Part shown: in pieces, positions 35,748-47,278 of the stretch
How the letters are laid out: each line of letters starts with the position of its first letter
How positions within the stretch are numbered: the first letter of the stretch is position 1
Assembly (NCBI GenBank): GCA_907164885.2
Contig: OU015494.1
Location: 2,965,268 to 3,029,267 of the forward strand
DNA length: 64,000 bases
Reading direction: 5' to 3'
Origin: Dolomedes plantarius
Taxonomy: Eukaryota > Arthropoda > Arachnida > Araneae > Dolomedidae
Translations under genes and position numbers: made by a program
The notes under the pieces: model-generated
Seen by the model: only the letters and a program-made list of their open reading frames with translations
Told to the model about the DNA's origin: nothing
Database searches by the model: none

Positions 35748-37400
35748 CAGATTGTCCATAATTAAACTTCCCTACTTTAAAGTCGTCTATAGTCGAAAGT
35801 ATTGTTCAGAAAGTTATGAAATTTTGTGCAGGACATATTGAAGGGATGGGAATTTGTTTGAGCGAATTAAAAAAAATTTGTTCGAAATTTCACCACCAGA
35901 GGGCTTTTTGATGAATTGCACATTTACGACTGGTTCTTTACTTAACATTTCTCTATCTTTTTATCCATAGGTCACCCTAACACAATAACTCATACTCATT
36001 AAATTTTACAGTCTTTAAAGTGATTGCAAAGTCGATCGGAAACTTGTTCGATAACTAATTTTCGGACAAAAGATTTGAAAGAACGAAGAAGAAACAAATA
36101 TGCAAATTAATTTTTGTCGACGTAGAGCAGAAGCTGTTATAAAACCTAGAAACTTTCATGGAGATTTTGTTTTCCGCGTGCTTGCTATTGCTAATCAGAA
36201 TGCCATCGTTACGATTACCAGATCGAGCTTTGTAGGTAAAATTTTTTTACCTGAACGATAATTCAGCACTAGTTTCTCTACGAAAATTTCGGAGTTTGAA
36301 GAGGATACGAAAAGGTCCATTGACTGTTAAAGGTCTTCGGTTAATGGTGGTTAAGTTTGAAGAAACTGGCACTTTTAACATTCGTTCTGCAAAAGGAAGG
36401 AAACCTGTTTCCGCAGAAGCTGTAGAGAAGGTTGCGCTTCAGGTGGAAGAAGACAAAGCTTTCAACGAACAGGCTAGTACCAGTGTCCGTCGTGTGGCAG
36501 AAGCATTGGATCTGCCCCGTTCAACTATCCCGGTCATGCTGAATATTCTCCGGTATTATTCGTACAAGCTTCAATTTGTGCAGAAGTTGCTTACACATGA
36601 TTTCGAGACTTGACAACGGTTCTCACTTCAGTTTCTTGCTCGCTTTGAGGTTGATGCAGAATGGCCTTGGAATATCCTCTGGACAGACGAAGCACACTTT
36701 TATTTGGACGGTTCGGTGAATACTCACAACTGCCGAATTTGGGAACCAGAAAATCGGCGTTTAATCTTAGATGTTCCAATGCATTCACCGAAAGTAACCG
36801 TGTGGTGTGGATTTTTTGCATTTTTTATTCTCGGCCCGTATTTCTTCGAGGAATTGAGTCCTAGAGCTCCTCCACACATTAGCTTTCGTGTTAAGAGCGT
36901 TCTCAAAAATCACTTTACAGAAGAACGTGTCAACAGCCGCTACTTTCCTAATGTGTGGCCTCCCCGATCCCCAGACCTCAACCCATGCGACTTTTGGCTT
37001 TGGGGGCATGTGAAACATCTAGTCAGTTTTGATAAACCAAGAATTAAACCTGATCTGAAAGACAGCATTTCACGACATGTTCTCAGTATTTCCCCGGACA
37101 CCCTGCGGTCAACTGTAGAATACGCTATCTTAGATTTCAAATGGTAGCTGAAAATGATGCCCGTCATCTTGAACATGTCTTGTTGTAATAAATTTTTTTA
37201 ACTATAGTAAATGCTGGCTAAATGTGTAATTCATCGAAAAACGTCCTCTGGTGGTGAAATTTTGAATTAATTTTTTTTATATCCACTCAAACAAATTCCC
37301 ATCCCTTCAATATATCCTGCATAAAATTTCATAACTTTCTAAACAATAGTTTCGACTGTAGACAACTTTAATGTAGGGAAGTTTAATTTTGGACACCCTG
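35748..37400 (+). mobile_element. Mariner-type element with ~180-bp inverted ends (DD37D spacing)
   Basis: The ends (35748-35926 and 37220-37400) are long inverted repeats, with shared blocks such as AATTAAACTTCCCTAC and GGGATGGGAATTTGTTTGAG. TA flanks both sides (35746-35747 and 37401-37402). A transposase pseudogene of about 900 bases lies between. Long terminal repeats with a 37-residue spacing between the second and third acidic positions point to the maT/DD37D side of the Tc1/mariner superfamily, though this is inferred from one damaged copy. Confidence 0.85.
36240..37147 (+). pseudogene. Mariner (DD37D-like) transposase, broken
   Basis: The recognisable protein starts about 36250 with a helix-turn-helix region (LKRIRKGPLTVKGLRLMV, then FEETGTF) and continues as RRVAEALDLPRST. 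A TGA at 36611-36613 stops the frame; the same frame then carries WNILWTDEAHFYLDG with the first catalytic aspartate, VTVWCGFF, and WPPRSPDLNPCDFWLWGHV with the third. Between them the segment that should contain the second aspartate reads SPRAPPHI, so that residue is lost, and preceding residues are deleted. The frame ends at the TAG 37145-37147. The N-terminal start cannot be fixed because the region before 36250 has a stop in frame. Confidence 0.8.
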
Positions 37401-37402
37401 TA

Positions 37403-38954
37403 TTTTAATGACGCCCAAAAAAAATTTTAATTGAAAAAACCCATTTATAACGTATTTCTTAAGAGAAAAAAAAAATTGTACTTCATTGTATTTACTTTCT
37501 GGGTTACATTACCTTGTAACCCAAAAGTTTAAATATTTAATTGAAAGGAGAGTTGATAAATTGATAAGGATAGTGACAGTAATTGATAAGATAGTCCTCG
37601 GTAACATTTGTAACTTTTTTTTATTTTTATTTGAAATGAAATCCAATCTTGACAAAGGGATTTCTCTGTTAATATGTTGATAAAATAGGAACACATAGTT
37701 ATACCGCACGTGAATTTAGGATCACAATATGTCAAATCAAGTTACTAAACTGAGCATTCATTTTTTAAACTAAAATTGAAATTGCTTTAATTTATGAGAA
37801 GAATTCCGTTTTTATACTTACTAGTGCTTAAAATGTTGTCAATTTCATCCATTGTTTGTAAAATTTTGCCAAATAGTGTAACTTGTACTTCTCACATTGT
37901 GCTAAAAAGTATTGCTTGTAATATATTTAGTCCCACCACTTTCTGAAACACACAAGAAATCACTCATGATGAGATAATGCAATTTTTATTTTATGCGACT
38001 TATTTGATATTTACTTCAAATGTAACAATTTCCGTTGCACTCAATATCTGGCAATCAAACATTCAATTCAATATATGATTTGTGTGTGGTTTTGTGTCGT
38101 AGTATTAATGATGAAACTGTGCTAACAGTTGAAATGAATTATTTAAAAGTTCTTTATTAAATGGCCAAATAAGAACATACAAGATTTTTTCCACTCGTAA
38201 GATTTAAAAGATTTTGCATTGTTATAAGAATAGAGATGAGATTTCTTCCCATTTGTTTGAGTGGTGCACATTTGTCCAAATTGATAAATTCGATATATTT
38301 GGCATTTGAAATGAGTTTTGCTTGTAAATATACAGGGCATTAGGGAGCGAGCGCTCCTCTATAGTCCAGTCAAATGGTGTTTTGGCCAGGAAAAAAATAT
38401 ACAAGTTTTTTTCTCATTCGTTCTATACATTTTTTGGGGTGTTTAATCCAAATTTCAACTTTGCTACTTTCCACGGATATGGCTTCACAACGAAAATCGC
38501 AAAAAACCTCAAAATTTTCGACCATTTTTCAGTTTTTTGCAAAAAGTCATAAAGCTACGCACTTTTCGGGGTAGATCCCCTATAATCAAAAATAAAGTAC
38601 ATTAAATTTCTTACAAAAAACACCCCTATATTGTATATTTTGGTTGAATGGTTTGGCGCACTGAAAAAAAGGCCAAAATTTCCTACTTTGTGGAAAACCC
38701 AGTTTTCTCGTTAGTTTTTCGCTTGTAACTCAAAAACTATGCTTTTAATTATAAAAAAGCTTGGATTCTGCTAAAACTACATTAAATTCCCTACAAATTG
38801 CACACCTTAATCACTTATTTTGGCCAAACCATGTAGCCGCTAGAGCGCGTTATGTCATATTACGCGAAACCGAAGTCAAGAGGCCTTCACCCAAAATTCA
38901 GTAGAAACCTATATTATCACTATTTACTTTTTAAAACCATTTATTTGGTCTTTA
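37403..38954 (+). other. Unclassified intergenic sequence
   Basis: There is no gene that I recognise. From about 38340 to 38900 the sequence changes character, with phrases such as TTTTGGCCAGGAAAAAAA and runs of CAAAAA, and resembles an old repeat, but it has neither inverted ends nor a coding remnant. Overlapping short frames at 37486-37735 and 38143-38574 on both strands are not supported. Confidence 0.4.
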
Positions 38955-39000
38955 TCTTATTAATAAAAGCAAGTGTTTGTGTGTGTGTGTATGCATGCGG
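38955..39000 (+). mobile_element. Helitron-like 5' terminus (1)
   Basis: After an A, the sequence TCTTATTAATAAAAGC and a run of GT units matches the pattern of two other sites at 40073 and 44131. Helitrons start with TC after an A. The remaining body could not be followed to a 3' hairpin. Confidence 0.45.
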
Positions 39001-39937
39001 CCCCCAGGCGAATGTGTGAAACTTACAGCCGTGAAATTTGGCACACGGATAGTGCAGACTGTGGGAAGGTGCACCTCGAAGCCCGAATTTTAAATTATAT
39101 TCTAGAAAAATTTTTATTTTATGTTTTGTGGGATATTTTATGTTTTTTTAACTTCAGATTACGATATCTCGGCAAAAAATGATCGTAGAATTTTGATCTT
39201 TTTTACAATCTAAGACTACAAACATTTCTCCTTCAAACAAGACCTCATTTGTTTAAAAATAATTTAAAACAGACTAATATTTTCATCAAAATATTAAACA
39301 CATTTTTTCGAGAAATTTAAGCACTTTTTAGCATCTACGGTCGATACTCTTCGTGTTTTTATCTTACAAAGAAAATATTTACATCATCTGGAAGATGAAA
39401 GCTTTCTCATTCATATAAACCTCATTTCAAGTCTCTATCTTAAAATTTCGATTTTTAATTGAATTTTAAAGAACGATACTGCAACACAAATTTCCTGCTT
39501 CGTTCTTCAAACGCGTAAATGATTGAGTCATAACAAAGCGTGATTCTTTCACAGCGTGATTCTCACTAAAAAATGAATCGCTGAAAAGATGTGTCATTGT
39601 GTGTCTATTTTTTTATTTTTAATCATAAATAGATCATTTTTTTTATTTCGAGTTACAAACTGACCTTTTGAAATTCGGTCATGTTTTTTTTCGATATAAT
39701 TTGTTTTTCATTAAATGTTACATATTTTGAAAGAGCCTTAAAAATTTTTAATTCAAATTTTTTAATCATAATTAGATCATTTCAAGATGTACTGATTTTT
39801 GGGGGGATATTTTGCAAGTTAAAAGAGAAAGAAATTTTAATTCAAGTAACTGTCATTCGAATATGAATCGATTCGGTTTAGGAAAATTTTTCGCACCATT
39901 TTCGAAAATAGTTGTGAATAACCTTTCGTTTTGTAAG
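39001..39937 (+). other. Body of an unclassified repeat
   Basis: This stretch includes a segment with AATTTGGCACACGGATAG, which often follows Helitron-type starts in arthropods in my experience. There is no gene; frames at 38973-39182 and 39681-39866 are unsupported. Confidence 0.35.
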
Positions 39938-40340
39938 TTTGAATTTTTATTTGAAACTTATTTTTAATATAATTGCATACTATTTAATAAGAAATATAAA
40001 ATATGATTTCAACAATTATATTAATGAAGTAATAAGTATTTTCATTATTGAAACATACTATTTAATAAGAAATCTATATTAATAAAAGCGAATGTTTGCG
40101 TGTGTGTTTACTTACGTGTGTTATATTCCATTACTTCAGATCAGAGTTAAAGATAAGACTGAGAAACCCAACACCAATGATTTTAAAAATTACATCAAAC
40201 AAACACTTGAAAACAATTGTATTAAAAAATAATAGTTTTAGATCATATTATTGTTAAAAACTATGTGAAGACTAATCAGAATTTTCAAATTCACAGTTTG
40301 AAAAAGCGTAAAAACCCAACTTTCTTAAAAGTTGTCTAAA
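39938..40340 (+). repeat. ~405-bp dispersed repeat, copy A (with Helitron-like start at 40073)
   Basis: This segment is about 95% identical to 43990-44398 as judged by eye. Both contain two internal ATACTATTTAATAAGAAAT motifs, the start TCTATATTAATAAAAGC at 40073 and the later CACAGTTTGAAAAAGCG. The copies are direct repeats 4 kb apart that enclose two DNA transposons. A more diverged relative occurs in kinase intron 1 at 3896-4045. Confidence 0.85.
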
Positions 40341-40895
40341 ATTTTCCGATTTTAAAAAATAGTTATGTGAAACGATACAAAAACATTAATTACTGTAAAC
40401 ATAGGAAATTAATTAACGTCATTTAAAACTGTAGACATTTAAACTCTAAATTTCTTTCATTTCTCAAGAAATATACTAATATGTCAATTTAGCAATCATT
40501 ATAACACACGTAAGTAAACACATACACAAACAAACACTTGAAAACAATTATATACCACTCTAACTGAAATCAATTCGTGCCTTGTTTTAATGTGTTTATT
40601 TTATGAATAATTTTTTTTGCATAAATAAGGAAATATAGTTATGTGAAACGATACGAAGTTTAACAAAGAAATTTTTATTAGAAGAGAGTTAGGAAAACAT
40701 GAAAAAATATTATGTAGACTAGGGGAGTTGTTCAGACCAACACAACCCTACTTATTGGTAGTGGCCCCGCAACACTATTCATTGAATGTATAGTAAAAAT
40801 AGTATCACAAGAATATGAGAGCAATAATTCAATAATTTTTAGCTTTAGTTACTCAGTGATCCTAATTTTGCTGAAATAAAAGTTTATGGGAAAAT
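40341..40895 (+). other. Repeat-derived sequence without gene
   Basis: The phrase ATAGTTATGTGAAACGATAC occurs twice (near 40368 and 40638). No coding frame is present. Confidence 0.4.
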
Positions 40896-42104
40896 CCACT
40901 GAATTAGGGATAGCAAAGCCTATGCAAATTGTGTAGAGCTGCGCATCATGTATGCGCAAGTGACGGCGCTGTGGTAACTGCATATATAGCGCGTACTGTT
41001 GTTGTTCTGAATTAGTTGTTGGAATGCCAGTATGGGTAATCTGCCTGATTTAGACGCCTTCGATCGCGGACAAATCGTAGGTGCGTGACGCACGGGCCAT
41101 TCAATTTCCGAAATCGTCAGACAGCTAGGATTTTCAAGGTCGACAGTGTCAAGAGTATACCAAGAATGCATGGATGGTGGAAAAAAAACTAGCGATCGGG
41201 CAAACTGCAAAGGACAATTAGCCTTGACAGTGCGTGGTGAGAGACGGCTCAGGCGTATTGTACGTAGTCAGCGAAGCCAAACATTAGCTCAAATTACCAC
41301 CCAGTTTAATGACGGTGCCAGTCGTACAGTCAGTAAACGGACTGTGCAACGCTCGCTTCACCGTATGGGTTTCGGGAGCCGTCGACCTACGAGAGTACCA
41401 TTGCTCTATACTCGCTATCGGGCTGCACGTCTTGTCTGGGCAAGAGAGCACAGAGACTGGAGTGTAGAGGACTGGAAACGAGTAGCATGGAGTAAGGAGT
41501 CTCGATTCCGACTACTTAACGCCGACGGGAGGCTGAGAATATGGCGTCAGGCTCATGAAGCCATGGATCCTGCATGCCTGGCTGGAACTGTACAAGGGCA
41601 TGGTGGCTCAATCATGGTCTAGGGTGTTTTTTCGTGGCACAGTTTGGGATCTTTGGTGCGTGTACCAACCTCCCTCAATGCAATTCGGTACGTAGAGTTG
41701 CTGGGTGATCACCTCCATCCGTTTATGCTGTTCTGTTATCCGCACGGTAATGGAGTTTTCCATCAAGACAACTGTACCTCTCACAAGTCCCGGTTGGCTA
41801 CTGGCTGGTTGGATGAGCATTCCTCTGACTTTTCTGTCATGAATTGACCACCTAGAAGCCCAGACTTAAATCCTATTGAGCATCTTTGGGATGTTTTGGA
41901 ACAAGGCGTGAAAGGCCATCACACAGCACCAAAGAACCTTACTGAATTATGGACAGCTTTAGCCAATATTTGGCAAGCCATTCCCTTGGAACGTTTCCAG
42001 AAACTTGTTGAATCTATGCCTCGTCGTGTGGCAGCCGTTATCAAGGCCAGAGGAGGCCCAACTCATTACTAGGTAGGTATCCCTAATTCAGTGGCACTTC
42101 AGTG
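40896..42104 (+). mobile_element. Tc1-like DD36E element, copy 1, damaged
   Basis: This copy is about 96% identical by eye to the element at 59889-61099. The right end is complete (CACTTCAGTG then TA at 42105-42106); at the left end the first ten bases of the terminal repeat are missing or replaced, so the copy starts at CCACTGAATTAGGG. It could no longer be cut out by the usual mechanism. Confidence 0.9.
41032..42072 (+). pseudogene. Tc1-like (DD36E) transposase, three nonsense codons
   Basis: The frame starts at ATG 41032 and ends at TAG 42070-42072. TGA at 41086-41088, TAG at 41620-41622 and TGA at 41845-41847 interrupt it. An extra T at about 41629 and a missing G at about 41648 cancel each other and leave a short shifted segment. 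Compared with the second copy, the three stops replace CGA, TGG and TGG codons, all C-to-T or G-to-A changes. The first acidic position of the catalytic triad is lysine (AWSKESRF), the second is in HQDNCTSH, and the third in the segment NPIEHLWD. Confidence 0.9.
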
Positions 42105-42106
42105 TA

Positions 42107-42680
42107 TATGCAATATAAACAAATGCAAATTTGAGTATGCTAGCTGAATTTATAACTAGGAGGACATGATACTAGCTATGAAAGCTCATCACTCCGATAT
42201 ATTGGATTATATTCTGCTTTATAAAATAAATGGTCATTATGTATGTGTGCATGCATTTTTTCCTGTGATCTTTACGAAAAAATACTACGATTTTAAAATA
42301 ATGCAGTTGGATTTCAGTAGATTTCTTATCCATCCCATGAGAGAAAGATTTGCTTTCTGTGCAGAGTAACTCCATCATTAAACCACTGATCACATAATAT
42401 CAGATTTGACACTAAATTCAAAAATACATATTTAGGTTTAATGGATTTACAAAAAAATATAATCAATCCAACTTTAAGTAAGTATTTATTATGGTACATA
42501 GTATAAAAATCACATAACAAATACAAAACTTATAAAATATATTATAAAATCAATAGTGTTATAAAATTGAGTCTCACTATAAGATGGAATATACAAACAA
42601 CCAGCTTCACAACAGTAAAAAAATAAAGTCCGATACTGATCAAATCAAACACATGTTAATTGTACTAAATACCACATATA
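42107..42680 (+). other. Sequence between two DNA transposons
   Basis: No gene is recognised; overlapping frames on both strands (42166-42526) are short and unsupported. Confidence 0.4.
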
Positions 42681-43981
42681 CAGAGGCTGTTCGCACATTT
42701 TTTAGACGATTTTGGTAAGCGGTAATAAAAAATCGTTTGCTGCAAAAGAAATAATTGCAATTGTACTATGTTTTTAAAAGTCAAAATTATCGTCTGCGGC
42801 TTGAAAGTTTTGTTTTTATTCAAAATGGCGTTTTTAACAAAGCAGTGGTTCGAAGGCTACATTTATGCTCTTTCCGAAGAGAAATATGCATACTCCGTTA
42901 TCCAAAAACGATGTGAGAGTCATGGTTTTGTGATATCTAAAGCGTCAATAGGTAATATCGTCAACAAGAAAGGAAAAAAAACGTCAAATTGGAGCCTCAA
43001 GTGGGACAAAAATTCCAAACAAGTATCCCAGGAAAAAACGGACATCTTCGACTATTGCAAAGGTACGTTGTTTAATGTTAAAAGAAAATCCCCTAGTCAA
43101 AGGACAGTTGCAAAATCATTAAAATGCTCGGTGTCCACTGTAAACAAAATGATAAACGTTGATTTAAATCTTAAGAAAGCGAAAAAATGCAATGTGCATC
43201 GTCTTCTTCCAAATCATATCGCTGAACGCAGGACACGCTGCAGAATTCTATATGAGAAACACTTATCCAAAGAAAAATGGAAAACAATTGTCACAATAGA
43301 TGAATCATGGGTGTATTTAAATGATTGCAACAAAAAAAGAGCCATTTATTATCATAAAAGGGGAGAAAAAAATTTAAGTACATGGTTCAAAGAATCGAAA
43401 GAAAGTTTTTCTAAGGGATTCATGATTGTTGCTGGTTTTTCTTATAATGGCAAGTTAAAAATAAAGAGAGTGGAAAAAATGTCAAGATCAACTCCAAATA
43501 CTATCAGGAACATATTTTATCGCCAATTTTTCTGAATGAAATACCATCGCTTTACCCACAGTGCCATCAATCTGTGAGACTCCATCAGGACAAAGCTAGC
43601 AGTCACACATCAAAATCCACTGTAAATTTCCTAAAAGAAATGGAACAAAAAAATGGTATCAAAGCCATACCCTTCACTGATATCCCTACTAAATCTCCCT
43701 ATGTATCACCTATGGATTTTTGTGCTTTCGGACTTTTAAAATCTGCATTATCCAAACGTCGTCCCAAAACCCTTACAGGACTTTGGAAAGCTGTTCAGGA
43801 GGAATGGGATAGAATACCTCTTCTGACACTTCAAAAGGCATTATTATCCTGGAAATTGCGGTGTCGAAAGATAGTTCAGAATAAGGGATGTCAAATAGAA
43901 CATTTAAAACACAAGAATTTTATGTAATTTAGTTTTGTGAATACAATATACATCGTCTAAAAAATGTGTGAACAGCCTCTG
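42681..43981 (+). mobile_element. Tc1/mariner element with DD41D spacing
   Basis: The 30-bp ends are inverted repeats with one mismatch (outer part CAGAGGCTGTTC, inner part ACATTTTTTAGACGAT) at 42681-42710 and 43952-43981. TA flanks them at 42679-42680 and 43982-43983. A nearly complete transposase frame fills the 1301-bp element. The 41-residue gap between the second and third acidic residues fits the DD41D (rosa/Visitor-like) branch. Confidence 0.9.
42825..43927 (+). pseudogene. DD41D transposase, one frameshift
   Basis: I take the ATG at 42825 (MAFLTKQWFEGYIYAL), since the one at 42768 adds 19 hydrophobic residues unlike the family. An N-terminal paired-type helix-turn-helix includes SQRTVAKSLKCSVSTVNKMI. 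The first catalytic aspartate is in TIVTIDESWVY. A one-base frameshift near 43500-43525 ends this frame at TGA 43533-43535; the rest continues in the next frame to TAA 43925-43927 with LHQDKASSHTS (second aspartate) and SPYVSPMDFCAFGLLK (third aspartate, 41 residues on). All three acidic residues are preserved, so apart from the single shift the copy looks young. Confidence 0.85.
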
Positions 43982-43989
43982 TAAAGTCG

Positions 43990-44398
43990 TAAGTTGGAAT
44001 TTTTATTTGAAACTCTTATTTTTAATATAACTACATACTATTTAATAAGAAATATAAAATATGATTTCAACAATTATATTAGCGAAGTAATAAGTATTTT
44101 CATTACTGAAACATACTATTTAATAAGAAATCTATATTAATAAAAGCGAATGTTTGCGTGTGTGTTTACTTACGTGTGTTATAATCCATTACTTGAGAAC
44201 AGGGTTAAAGATAAGACTGAGAAACCCAACACCAATGATTTTAAAAATTACATCAAACAAACACTTGAAAACAATTATATTAAAAAATAATAGTTTTGGA
44301 TCATATTATTGTTAAAAACTATGTGAATACTAAAGACATAATCAGAATCTTCAAATTCACAGTTTGAAAAAGCGTAAAATCCCAATTTTCTTAAAAGT
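43990..44398 (+). repeat. ~405-bp dispersed repeat, copy B (with Helitron-like start at 44131)
   Basis: This is the partner of 39938-40340. The start TCTATATTAATAAAAGC is at 44131 after AAA. The copy begins almost directly behind the DD41D element. Confidence 0.85.
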
Positions 44399-44839
44399 AC
44401 GCACAAGGAAACGTTTTATTTACTTTTGCCGATGTTCACTTTTTCTGTATTCTGTCAATTTTTGTTTAATTTAGCTACTTTTTCGCATATTCTTTCTTTT
44501 TATGCTTCTGTCTAAAACTCTGGAATATTTTTTATTATCATTCTAATAGCCCAGTTAAAATAGGTTTTATGGCTAAAAAAAATATGAAAGTTTTGAAAAT
44601 TGGTGGAGATGTTTGTTTAGGCATGCTAATGAACATACTAAAAGTCCCCACCGATCAGACTTGAATTACAAATGTGTCACTTTGTGAACTTAATTGGAGA
44701 ACTTTTTTGTTTTTTCGAATCTCTGTAATAGGCCCGGTTGTTTTTTCGTTTTAATTGTAATTTGGATGGCATTTTTCTATTCTAGTCAATCTTTATAAAC
44801 ACAATGGGAAATATCGTACTAAACACTATTTATACATCA
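44399..44839 (+). other. Non-coding sequence up to a Helitron
   Basis: AT-rich sequence with no frame or recognisable structure. Confidence 0.4.
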
Positions 44840-45578
44840 CTAGCTGTTTGCCCGGTGTTGCCCGGGTATTTATTTGTCTCAATTTTTTTATTGCACAGGA
44901 AAAGGAATGGATTTTACATATAGTATAAAATTTAAGTAATTTAATTTACAGGTACTTAAAATTAAATACAGTATACAAATGATAAAGTAAAATTACAAAT
45001 TCAATCTATTATTAATTTAACTCAAAACTTGACTATAAACAGCATTTTTAATTTCCTATATTTCCCTCAGTGACTCCGAAATTATGGATTCGACACTACT
45101 CTCGGTCATTTTGGACATTTTATATTCACCCTTTCTCCCCCCGCCTCCCCCCAAAAACTGAAGAGGGCTGAACTCTCACTTAAACGGCATCGGAAGTGTC
45201 CCTATTCATATCAGTGCCCCCGAAAACTACGTATTCGACACTACTCTCGATCATTTTGAGCATTTTATACTCACCCTTTCTCCCCCCCCCCGCCTCCCCC
45301 ACCAATGCTGAGGGGGGCTGATCTTGCACTTAAGCGACGTCGGAAGTATCATTATTAATGTCAGCGATACCGAAAACTATGGGTTCGACACTAATATTAG
45401 TCGTTTTCGATTATTTTTATATGTGCCCCCTGCCCCCCAGGGGTGCTAGGGATGCCTTCCCCCTCAGTGTTTCACGCGGGAGTGAGAACAACATCTGTAC
45501 AAAATTTCATCTCAATCGGATGGACTTCGGGAACGCATAAAGGACACACACACAAACATTCTCTTTTATATATTGTGA
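44840..45578 (-). mobile_element. Short non-autonomous Helitron
   Basis: On the minus strand the element starts with TC (45578-45577) after an A, followed by ACAATATATAAAAGAGAATG. It ends with a GC hairpin (stem CCCGG/CCGGG, loop GCAACA; 44850-44866), then CTAG (44843-44840) followed by T. TC start, hairpin close to the end, CTRR end and insertion between A and T without target duplication are the signature of Helitrons. The body contains almost three tandem units (see 45067-45430). No Rep/helicase sequence remains. Confidence 0.75.
45067..45430. repeat. Tandem ~145-bp units inside the Helitron
   Basis: Units begin near 45067, 45209 and 45364; each has CGAAAACTA or a close form, TTCGACACTA, TCATTTTG and a C-run. 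The last unit changes into the Helitron 5' end. The same units recur in the truncated relative at 53697-54020. Confidence 0.85.
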
Positions 45579-46194
45579 TGGCGGCGGACTCTCTTTCTTA
45601 TCCCCGGTTTATTATATATAAAATATGGTGAAGTTTCTTTTCAGTTTTTAATATTTACCAGAGGCGATTCCAGGTAATCAATCAAGAGGCGTGCCAGCTC
45701 TCTAGTAAACAGATGACAACCAGGACCGGATGTGCAAATGGTTTTCTGGACAAGGTGTTCCGGAGGTATGCAGTGGAAGGAGAACCGGTTTGGACTGGTG
45801 TTCGTCTATGCAGGAGAGCAGGCTAGTGTCGAGACAGGAGAGACAGAGAGAGTCAGGGGTCCGGCGTGGATGTCGACTTTGTCTCGGATGAGCAGTTTAC
45901 GTGTGCGGAGAAGCCACGTGGAGGTGATTGTGATTTGTTTGGCGGAGCGCCTTACAGGTGTGAATTAATTGATTTGGCTGGAGGCCATGAATGCACTGGA
46001 GGTGCAAAACTCATAGGAGTTAATGTAAATAGATTGTAAATGCGCGAACTGAATAAATGTTATTTTTATGTTCACTAATCCAGCGTATTCTCAGTGATAT
46101 CTGAGGGAACCGGGTGGCTAGGAATAAGCCATAGTTCGGCGCGCTATCGAAATAGACTGGGCAGTGAAGTCGAATTGCAGCAGTTTATGATAGC
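45579..46194 (+). mobile_element. Possible LTR of a + strand retroelement
   Basis: This GC-richer stretch begins where the Helitron ends and stops just before a primer-binding-like site. It has an AATAAA at 46052-46057, where an LTR would carry its poly(A) signal, but I see no second copy in the window and cannot fix the TG...CA ends. The frame 45732-45968 in it is unsupported. Confidence 0.4.
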
Positions 46195-46215
46195 TGGTGG
46201 CAGCACTGTGGGATT
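46195..46215 (+). promoter_or_regulatory. Primer-binding-site-like sequence (tRNA-Leu type)
   Basis: TGGTGGCAGCACTGTGGGAT is close to the complement of a eukaryotic tRNA-Leu 3' end (TGGTGGCAGC plus GGTGGGATT, known from memory), differing by a small insertion. Such a site directly behind an LTR primes reverse transcription. It supports an LTR element reading rightwards. Confidence 0.45.
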
Positions 46216-47278
46216 TTACGTATGTGTATGCGAAATACGTGAGGATCCATTGAGGAGGTGATGCAGTGGCGGAACTGGCGAGGATAGCCAAGGGAATCAG
46301 CCGATGCAAGCAGTCAACAAGAACCTGCGGAAAATACTAGCAGCCGAGACGTGTAGCCAGATAGAAGTTGTTCAGAAGAAGTGGAACCCAGGCAAGAAAA
46401 TTCGATCAGCGTGTACAGCTGGATGCGACAGCAGGGGAGGTAAGCTCATTTGAAATCTTCCAAAGAGGTCTGAGTGAAAATTGTCGAGGGCAGTAAATTG
46501 TGGGGTTGGAATTAGTCTAATAATTCAGGGGATTTAGAAAGATAATTTCAACGCTTCTTTGAGAAGTCCGAAAGTTAAACCAGTGAAGGTTTAGTGAAAA
46601 TTTGTTTGAGAAGAACAGGTGTGAAATCCTGATAGAGTTCGGGTAAATGTAGTAGTCTTAGTAGACATTAGTAGTTAGTTTTTTCTAAAAGTGAATTTGG
46701 TTAATCAAAACTTCTGAGTAAATCCACAGGGAATCTCACGGGCACGTGTTGTGCGGAAAAAAGAAGAAAAGTGTTTTCTTTTGGGTTTAATAAATAGAAA
46801 GTGTTTAATGAATTGAATTTGTGCGAGTGTTTGTAGGAAACCGCACAGTGCCTTGGTGCACAGGAAAGTACTCAGTGTGGGACAAAACGCTGAATTGAAA
46901 TAGTATATTTGTATCAGTGTTATAATTCTAGAAGTGTATAAGCAATTTGAGTTTTGAATGGTGTATGGTATAATATAATGTGATACATGTGTGTTTCTTT
47001 TAAATGTTTGATAATATATTGTGATATATGTTCTAGCTATTATTATGTAATTTGATAGGATTGCTTGTGTTTAATTGTACCAGTTTATGTGTATAAGGGA
47101 AGGTTCTAAGATAATTTTAGTGTCGTTATATCTAGTACCTGTCCTATATTTCTGTGTTAAGTAGGGCAAGTGAAATTACATGTGTATTTCTGTAAGTGTA
47201 TTGAGTGTACGGCATTAGGTTAGAAATAAGATATTGTGATTTCTGTGAATACAGTGGTAAATCTTTTAGTTTGGAAAA
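46216..47278 (+). other. Leader of the + strand retroelement, with a possible 5' UTR intron
   Basis: There is no frame. The strand is poor in C. A consensus donor (GGGAG then GTAAGC) lies at 46439, and an acceptor-like TTTTAG at 47265-47270 lies just before the gag-like ATG, so a leader intron is possible but unproven. Confidence 0.4.

Noticed and set aside
40920..41210. Minus-strand frames over the transposase starts here and at 59851-60205
   Set aside because: These are the antisense of the two Tc1-like copies and recur at both only because the copies are similar.
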